From Laccaria trichodermophora (Eukaryota; Basidiomycota; Agaricomycetes; Agaricales; Hydnangiaceae): a stretch of 64,000 nucleotides of DNA. Of the stretch, positions 56,596 through 64,000 are shown piece after piece. Both the position numbers and the translations under genes were made by a program. The first letter of the stretch is position 1; each line of letters opens with the position of its first letter. Below the pieces are notes generated by a model, which saw only the letters and a program-made list of their open reading frames with translations, did no database searches and was not told where the DNA came from. Location of the stretch: positions 744,001-808,000 of the forward strand of contig JACTVC010000019.1 of assembly GCA_018417955.1 (NCBI GenBank), written 5' to 3'.

Positions 56596-59500
56596 ATGGA
56601 GGATAACTTTCTCAGTTCGCTAAACGATGCCCAACTTAGAGGTCAGACGCGACCTTCTATATCCGTTATGATTTTACTGACAAAGACTACTCTTGTAGCC
56701 GTAAAGTACTGGCCAGAGACCCCTCTACAGATTCTTGCAGGCCCAGGCAGTGGTAAAACGAAGGTAAGTCCAACCCACGTCAGACTACAGCATCGCCCCT
56801 GACCCATCTCCGCGTAACTCTTAGGTCCTGACATCTAGAATTGTACATCTGATTCTGAATCACCATCTGCCACCATTCTCTATTTGCGCTGTCACATTTA
56901 CTAACAAAGCTGCCAACGAAATGCGGGAACGATTGACGAAACTGATCGGCAAGGAAAGGACGTCACAACTCAGAATGGGGACTTTCCACGCTCTTTGCGC
57001 AAGATTTCTTCGGAAATATGCGCACCTAGTCAAGCTTGCTGAAAACTTCACCGTATGCGACGCAGAGGAAAGGTAGTAGAGGAGTTCCGTTCATAGTGGT
57101 TATATCCAGCGTTGACCATCCTCTGCAGCAAAAAAACCATTCAGGCACTCCTCAAACCCTACACTGCCTACCTCGCCTCGGAAAACCTTGATCTTCAGCC
57201 TGGACGGGTAGTCTCTTCGATTTCTAAAGCCAAATCAAAAGAACAAACAGGTTCTGTTTTCCTTGAAGAGGTGATCAAGACCGAGAGAAGGATTAGGCAA
57301 AGGAACGGACTCCCGCTTGGCGACGTCGAGGAAAAGAAGACGATCGACCGCATCATTGGCGAAATCTTCGTGGAGTACGAGAAAACGCTGAAGCGAAACA
57401 ACGCCTTGGATTTTGACGACCTTCTGACGTATGGCGTTAAACTATTTACGAAAAATGACGAGACCGTCATATGGTGTCGGCATATTCTAGTTGACGAATT
57501 GTATGTCTTTGCATTGCTTTTGTTTTCTCGTCCTAATCTCTGGATTTCAGCCAAGATACGAACATAACGCAGTATAAACTTATGAGAGCTCTCGCAATCG
57601 CCCGATGTGTTACCATCGTCGGGGATCCTGATCAGTCCAGTTAGTTATTCTACATCACACGTTCAAATAAGTCCTGACTTTCTGCATTGCAAGTCTACGG
57701 CTGGCGCTCTGCAGAAGTGGGAAATCTTTCGAAAATGAGAAGAGGTATTTTCGTAAACCTCTCCGTCAATCAATCGTTAAATGACTGGCATTAGATTTCC
57801 CGGACACGGAACAAGTTCTATTAGAGGAGAACTACCGTTCGACAGCTGCGATTCTCAAGGCCAGTCTTGCAATCATTTCCCAAGGTACGATCTTGGGCGT
57901 CTACAATGTGCTAACGCAACGCTGAGACGGTTTTCCCAGACAAATCGCGCATACAGAAGTCACTTCACACTTCCCATCCAAATGGCTTCACTCCCGTCTT
58001 ATATCAAGTTCAGACAGAACATGAGGAAGCAGCTTTCATCGCGATCGAGATGAAGAGGCTGGTGGCCCACATGGGTGGGGCACTTAATTGGGGAGATTTC
58101 GTGATACTCCGTAAGCAATCCCTCGTCCGTATCTTTTCTGAAGTTAAACTTAGCTCCAAAGTCCGTTTTAACGCCTTATCGCGGGTTATTGAAACCGCGC
58201 TGCAAAAAGAGGGCATCCCAAGCAGGGTGCTGGGTGGTCACAAGTTCTTTGAACGATTAGAGGTACGTCGTGATGCACAACTAGGCCTTACCCCACATCC
58301 CCCATTATTCGCGATAGGTCAAAGATCTTTTGGCATACTTGCAGGTCGTGGACAACCCAAACTTTGTTCCTGCGTTTAAGCGAGCGGTCAATGTCCCTGG
58401 TCGGGGGATCGGGGAGAAGGTTCGTTCAGCAGTTTGGTGATCAGGGTAGTGTTTAACTCGACGGCAGACGGTGGCTGAGCTCATTGGGAGGGCAGAAAAG
58501 TCAAATCAGTCTCCACTCGCAATTGTAGAAGCAATTTGCGACAACAAGGCCCCCGATATCAAACCAGCCGTGAAGCGAAAAGTCGCTCCGTTCGTGGCGG
58601 TTATACGAAGCTTGCGTGCACAGGCTCATAACGTACGCTCAGGTTGCGAATGCTGACTCGGCAAAGCATTAATTCCGTCGTAGAATTCGTCACCTGCAGA
58701 TCTTGTCCGCAAACTGGTTGATTTGATCAACTACGAGGACCATCTCAAGAAGACTCAGTCAGACTGGGAAAGCAGATGGGAGAACGTCAAGGAACTGATC
58801 ACTTTCGCGAGCGAGATGGAAGCTCAAAACCAGGCTGAAGAGGCTGCAGACGCCGTAGCTGGAGGAGACGATTCAATTGAGATGAGGTAGCCTCCTTCCC
58901 ACTTCACGAATAACATATGCCGAGGACCTTACCACATCTCAGCACCACCCCTCTGCGGCAATTCCTACAAGCTTCGATGTTGTCCTCTGAAGGGGATAAT
59001 CAATCCGAGGAGGGAAATAAAGATGTGCGTCTGTTATTTATTCCTTTTTGTCTGCACCTTTGATTATCGGTTGTTTTGGCAGAAAGTGACAATATCGACT
59101 TGTCATTCTGCGAAAGGCCTTGAATGGCCGGTGGTCATGATCCCTTCCGGTAAGAATCTATTATGTGGGTTGAAATTATCGATGCTAATTCGCACAATAG
59201 TCGATCAAAATACTTTTCCATTTTACAGAAGTGAGGACACTGCGGAAGAGAGGTGCAACACCTTCGAATCTTGAATTCATTGCTTCTAACGTTATGATTT
59301 GAATATTATAGGCGCCTTCTATACGTAGCTTGCACTCGTGCACAGTCACTCTTATACGTCAGTCGAGCAACAACACGGATGGTGGCAGGGGAGACAAAAT
59401 CAAAAGAGCTCTCAGAGTTCATTTCATCTGTTCTGAACGATAACGGTTTGAAGAATGAAATGGTGAATAGATTGATCTTATCACTAGGTCTCACCTGAAT

Positions 59501-60695
59501 TTCTACCAGGCTTTCTTTTCTCAACAAATTCCGTTTTTTACGCAAGAGGATCGAGCTACCATCGCCACAGTCTTGCAGAGACCCCCTCCAGAGGAAGCTG
59601 AAGTACAACGAAAAGTCACAACCTTGTTAGTCATTTGACTCCTGCATCGAATTTCATTGTTGCTTCATATTATCACAGTGAACGGAGTGGGCGAGAGCAT
59701 CCTATGCAGATATATTGGGGAGGAGGCCATCATGTCGCTCCCTCTCGCCCCAAGAATGCATACTCTACTGGCAACGCTTCTTGTATGTTCATTATTCCAT
59801 TTCACAGCTACAAAACAGCCTCTGACCATATTACCCAAAAGACGTATGGTCTGCCGGCGGTGGCGGCATCACGAATGTACCGCAGCCAGGTTTTATTAGA
59901 CCAGCCATTCCGATGCCTCCCGCCACTTCAAAATCAGGTTACGCGTCACTTCCTTCTAGCAGTGGTGGCGAAAATCGGGTGCTTGGGACGCCCCTCAACC
60001 GGCTCGGAGAATCGTCGTCCCGCCCCACCAACCGGGTGAGAGAAGAAGTACAAGTCGCTTCGTCCTCCAAAACAACTATGTCAGCGATGCCTCTACGCGT
60101 ACCCTCGCCCAATGATAATTTGGGCGTTTGGAATGCTTCTAGCCCTTTAGCCAGGGATGCAACGCAACCTTCCCAGCCCCGTTGGTTTCCATCTTCGGTG
60201 GATCACGATTTGTACGACTCTTCACCTATGAGACCTTCTTCCCTCCATTCAGCTTCGAGGCAACCCCGAAGATCACCGCAAGCAATTGAAAGCATGGAAA
60301 TTATGGGTAGCAATAAACCTGCATTGTCTCATATACATTCGCGAAGAGAGCCCAGAATACCACAAGTTGCGCCTGCAGCAATATTTGATGAAGATCAACC
60401 ACCTAATACTATCACACCAACTTTGAGAACACCCTTGGTGGTTTCCACACCGATAACGCATTCTTTACAACCCATTGCACTAGCGCTACAGAAGACGGGC
60501 GTGAAGCAACCACAAGTTACGCCAATATTTGATGAAAATCAACCACCTGACACTATCACGACTCCGACGCCAATAGCAAGACCTGCCCAACCGATTGTAC
60601 CATCAGCGCTACCGAAGACGGGCGTGAAACGGCGATTGGGGATGGGACGAATTACGTCAGGCTACTCGAACAAGAAATTCAAGCCGCCAGCGTGA
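56596..60695 (+). CDS. SRS2: SRS2-like UvrD-family DNA helicase
   Basis: Srs2 is a 3'-5' superfamily 1 helicase that strips Rad51 from DNA to limit recombination. All motifs appear in order after splicing: [19 protein letters not shown], Walker A AGPGSGKT, Ia [16 protein letters not shown], and [15 protein letters not shown]. Motif II is HILVDE(FQ)[60 protein letters not shown] and [22 protein letters not shown]. The long C-terminal tail is Ser/Pro-rich and holds two related units ([12 protein letters not shown] and [12 protein letters not shown], each followed by a KTGVK element). It ends [20 protein letters not shown], the basic C-terminus typical of fungal Srs2. More than ten introns are present. 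The start at 56596 ([11 protein letters not shown]) has the family N-terminal ND-Q motif close by. Confidence 0.88.
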
Positions 60696-61585
60696 TCGTA
60701 CATAGATACATTCATGACATCTTCCATGCTTGTCGATACCTTGAAATGGAGCTTCAAAATTTACGTCTAAGCGGAGGGAGAGCGCACATCCACGACTTTC
60801 TGCAGTGGTGAGCTGATTTAGAAGTGATTCACCAACTCTTTGGACTCTCTCAGGTACACATCTCTTCTCGATGGATTAGGGATTTGTCGAAACGAGCAGC
60901 TGACTGATTGCTCAACAAGCGAGAGTTGCAAAATTGGAGTTGTAGTCCCCCACTCCCGGATATCTGTGAGTGAAGATAAGCAAAGAGTCACAGTATTACA
61001 AGGTCAAGGGGAAATCAGAAGTCGGTGAGTATCCACAGCTCCAACAAAGGCGCATTGGTAGTCTAACATGCTATTGACTTGTGGCCAAAAGACCCATCAT
61101 GAAGAAGAAGAAAAAAGGTACTCACTTTTCTTTGATCAAGCGGCAGAGGACATTCAAATTTTTAAAAGCCATCAGTGACCAGCTTTCGGGTAGGTCCGGC
61201 TCCACAACGCGGTTCACTGACTGGGGCTGTGCGAAATAATCTGAGCCTCGTGTTAGCAGCGAGGCAAGTGGGTTGCAAGTGGGCCAGTGATCCGATGCTG
61301 TCATATTTCTCACCCATACGGATGGTCAGCGCGAAATTATAACAGATGTGAGTTCTGTTCTCCCCATCCAAGCCTAACTTAAGAGCGAAGATAATTCTCT
61401 TACCTTTCCGATATCTCCGCTTCCTTGACGCACACCCGTAAAACCCTCTACAACCTCGTGAGTGACGCAAGGCATGGATGCTTGTCGACCCTTAAATAAT
61501 AATTGTTCAGAACACCTTGTTAAACGCCAGACTTCATTCCCGTTATTCTTCACCCCCCTCTCCTTCGATCGCGTAATATCGCAGT
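60696..61585. other. 890-bp region without a recognised gene
   Basis: Several mid-length open frames exist on both strands (for example - strand 61162-61470 and + strand 60840-61028). None has domain features or consistent splice phase that I can support. A purine-rich AAGAAGAAGAAAAAA run lies near 61100. No snRNA, snoRNA, SRP or RNase P signature was recognised, but a non-coding RNA or small spliced gene cannot be excluded. Confidence 0.4.
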
Positions 61586-62451
61586 ATGCCCACGTATGCA
61601 CACAATCGAAAAGATCACGCTCTAGCACACGATAAAGCCAACCCCCCGCCAGTCACTCCAGCAGTCACTGGTATTGATTACCCCTGTGGCGAGGACGCAA
61701 CTACGGAAACAGGTACCAACGGCCATCGAGGATATATGGCCCAACAATTTTATACTCTTCCTAATGTCGCCGCATCGTCCATCGACGATGTCGCAGAACC
61801 ACCAACTGACTCTAACACCCTCGACCGTATATGGGGGACTATCCGCCTGGAGAAGGAGCGAAAGATGGCGAAGGAACGACCGAAGGTGCAATCACTAGAA
61901 GAAATATCTAGGGAACTCGCTACCACTCCAGGCCCTCCTCCCATACAGATACCCGTTTTGGAGTCACACCACTCCGCACCCAAGTCGTTGAAGAAGCAGA
62001 AGTCAATGTAATTTTTCCTTTTTTTAATTTCAATTTCTTCTTTCTTACATATATCTTTGCGGATACACAGTTCTACCTTCCGCGAATCAACGGATGGACG
62101 ATCTATCGTGGCCACATTCGAATTACCGCCTGAATTAGAGAAACAGGACGTCCATATCAGCTTTCAACGGAACCGCCTCATCGTTACATGGGAGATTATT
62201 GAAATCTCAGAGTGGGAAGAAGACGGCTGTTTCAATCGTGAACGCGTCGAGAGAATATTTCATCGAACGTTGCCCCTTCCCGAGGGCACAAGGGTGCGTC
62301 GTGGCGGTCCTCGTGGTGATCGGCCCCTGACATGTCATTTTCTTAGTTTGAAGAAATTCACGCCCAGATGACTGGCAGAGGACTAACCTTAAGATATCCT
62401 AACATGCGCTCTTATCGAGTGGAAGCCCGTTCCAGGTCTGCGGAATCCTGA
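61586..62451 (+). CDS. HSP20/alpha-crystallin-like small heat-shock protein
   Basis: The family acts as ATP-independent chaperones. The start is MPTYAHNRKDHALAHDKANP, with a long hydrophilic N-terminal region and TLDRIWGTIRLEKERKMAKE. After an intron ending at 62070 the crystallin domain begins STFRESTDGRSIVATFELPP, then ELEKQDVHISFQRNRLIVTW and a short insertion EISEWEEDGCFNRER. The motif RVERIFHRTLPLPEGTR follows. After a second intron (about 62294-62346) come FEEIHAQMTGRGLTLRYPNM and a C-terminus ending SRSAES*. The ELPPE...DVHISF-RLIV pattern matches the beta-sandwich of HSP20. It is larger than typical single-domain sHSPs because of the N-terminal extension. Confidence 0.75.
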
Positions 62452-62703
62452 TCTCTTGCTCCACTTTTTGGGGATTCGTAACAAACTGCATATTTTTATA
62501 TTCGATACATCTCTCACTTTAGACCATTTGTACACTAACACTACAAGGCTTTTTTTCCGGTTTGACATTCTCCCCGTTCTAAAACGAAATCAATAATAAA
62601 GCTGCAATCAATCGAGGTGATTGAAATGGGTTTTCTTGTTGAGAAGTGCATTTGCAAAGAACGCCTTCGACAAATATGATTTTCGGGAGAATTTAAATCA
62701 ATG

Positions 62704-64000
62704 CTAGCGAAGGAATTGACAGAAACCCTTGAGACCGAGATTGTCGGGGATTAATGCCGTACTCGAAGGGCTAGAAGGAGTTGTTGCTGCCGATGCTGGT
62801 GCACTAGAGTTAAAGACCGGACTGGATGAGAGAATCACCTGGTGGCTTTGGGGCTGCAAAGCAGTGAGAATGTCAGGATTCGGGTCGTAATCTCCAGCTT
62901 CACGGCCCGAGTGGAGAGGTCGAGGGCTCACGGACCCGTGATTGCTAACTTGGGGAATATGAACGATGTGATCTGAAGGGTATCGTTTGCGTGGCACCGA
63001 TGAGCATTTCGCAGTGTAGATAGAAGTCTGACAACTGGACAACTGAGAGACATTCGGATCTTTGACGGATTTTCTAATAAAAGACTGAAGCGAATTGAGT
63101 GTGGACGGCATCAGTTGCCGCCAATCCATGGTTGACTTTCTCGCGGTTTCCGGGCCTAGTAGCGTAAGAACGACATCATATTTTCCCGATGGGTGCTTAC
63201 AAGGCGTCTGAAGAGATCCATTCGTTTCGTTTTCAGTGACAACGCGAGCAGTTTCAAGAAACCCATCGAAGGAGGCTAGTGGTTTGAGATCTTTCTTTTC
63301 TGGGAAATTAGAATGCTGGCAAGAAGCTGTATCCAGACAAGTCGGTAAAAGGCTCGGTGCAACAGGCGTAGTTTTTTCAAGGCGATGCACAGAGGATATC
63401 GGAGAGCAAGGCGCACACGCGATTAAACTTGCAGACGAAGTGGGTCGGAGATCCTCCGTATTTTGGTTAGCCTGAGAAGAATTCAACTCCACAACTTCGA
63501 AAGCGAGTTGCTCGGGTCGTCCGCTTCTATCAAGTGACGAAACAGTTTTGGCTTGATTTGACCTAGCTTGTGTTAGACAACTCAAACCAAAAATAACGAC
63601 TCACTTTGGACGACGGGGTGTCGTTTCGGCTTGAAGCAGTGGAACAAAAGACAAGGGAACACGGTCATCAACACGCCGCGGGAGAGACTTGATTTGTGTA
63701 CGCCGTGAAACCTTCTGCTCCTGCGGTTTGAGGCCAATAAAAGAACTAGCATTTGAGGAACCAGCTCTCCATTTAGAAAGTGGCTGGCGCTCCGTCTCCG
63801 AGGAGGTTGATGGCGCAATCCTCCGTGAGGAAAATGTAGCTGAGCGGAAGGGAACGGCCTTTCGTGGATCAACCAATGTCCAAGCTCTACGTTTAGAAGA
63901 AACTAAACCACAATCGTCGTCCGGGGAGAATTGGAGGGGTATGCGGAATGAATCAGTGTCTTGAGCTTCAACAACGTCGTCAATGGGGTCACCGCCGGAT
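62704..64000 (-). CDS. Disordered hypothetical protein, 5' end beyond window
   Basis: The frame is open from the right edge of the window (GGDPIDDVVEAQDTDSFRIP, LQFSPDDDCGLVSSKRRAWT). It continues KAVPFRSATFSSRRIAPSTS and PRRVDDRVPLSFVPLLQAET, with an intron of about 40 nt near 63560-63602. Then come AKTVSSLDRSGRPEQLAFEV, KYDVVLTLLGPETARKSTMD, WRQLMPSTLNSLQSFIRKSV and PRKRYPSDHIVHIPQVSNHG. It ends NLGLKGFCQFLR* at 62704. It is Ser/Pro-rich with many basic clusters, suggesting an intrinsically disordered nuclear or signalling protein. I do not recognise a family. The start codon is not in this window. Confidence 0.55.

Noticed and set aside
61162..61470. Protein gene on the - strand
   Set aside because: The 102-codon frame has no domain features and no supporting splice pattern. 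It may be a chance frame.

Overview
The window looks like nuclear DNA of a basidiomycete fungus, most probably a mushroom-forming agaricomycete. Genes are dense and sit on both strands. Nearly all are split by 45-65 nt GT...AG introns. The housekeeping proteins are fungal in type (SVF1, ACL4, NCS2, SRS2, COX4, OMA1). A kinase-like family and a repeated secreted family resemble proteins I know only from this group. Coordinates of spliced genes run from start codon to stop codon; introns were placed by eye.

Left block (0.5-16.9 kb): lipoate ligase (AIM22-like), a degenerate kinase-like protein ending in a C2H2 finger, an ARID protein with a 700-bp duplicated tail, a PfkB sugar kinase, ACL4, a hypothetical protein, SVF1 and the OMA1 protease.

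Central block (16.9-34 kb): the accessory part. An APC-family amino-acid permease occurs twice, at 17.1-19.5 and 30.5-32.9 kb. The second copy carries a short tail that matches the OMA1 end of the first locus, so it is probably the derived copy. It is split by a 2.9-kb terminal-inverted-repeat element inserted 8 bp beyond its stop codon, and a 572-bp hAT-like MITE with a perfect 8-bp target duplication lies about 100 bp upstream of its start. Between the copies is an AT-rich nest of small inverted-repeat elements (19.7-23.8 kb) and a second candidate element of about 3.0 kb (24.2-27.2 kb). A tRNA-like sequence with perfect A and B boxes sits at 33.65 kb.

Right block (34-64 kb): a secreted protein built from four 530-bp exon modules, COX4, a MAU2/SCC4-like TPR protein, a GPI-anchor-type wall protein, uridine kinase with a UPRT-like domain, an intron-containing tRNA-Lys(CTT), a hypothetical protein, a PPN2-like phosphatase, two tandem AIG2-like cyclotransferases, NCS2, a divergent CAX transporter, the SRS2 helicase, an HSP20-like protein and a partial disordered protein running off the end.

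Most genes are unrelated housekeeping functions. The distinctive theme is local duplication at several scales: whole locus, gene tail, exon module and tandem gene pair. I did not find a convincing new multi-gene system. The best candidates for undescribed biology are the two ~3-kb elements with subterminal repeats and the exon-module array.
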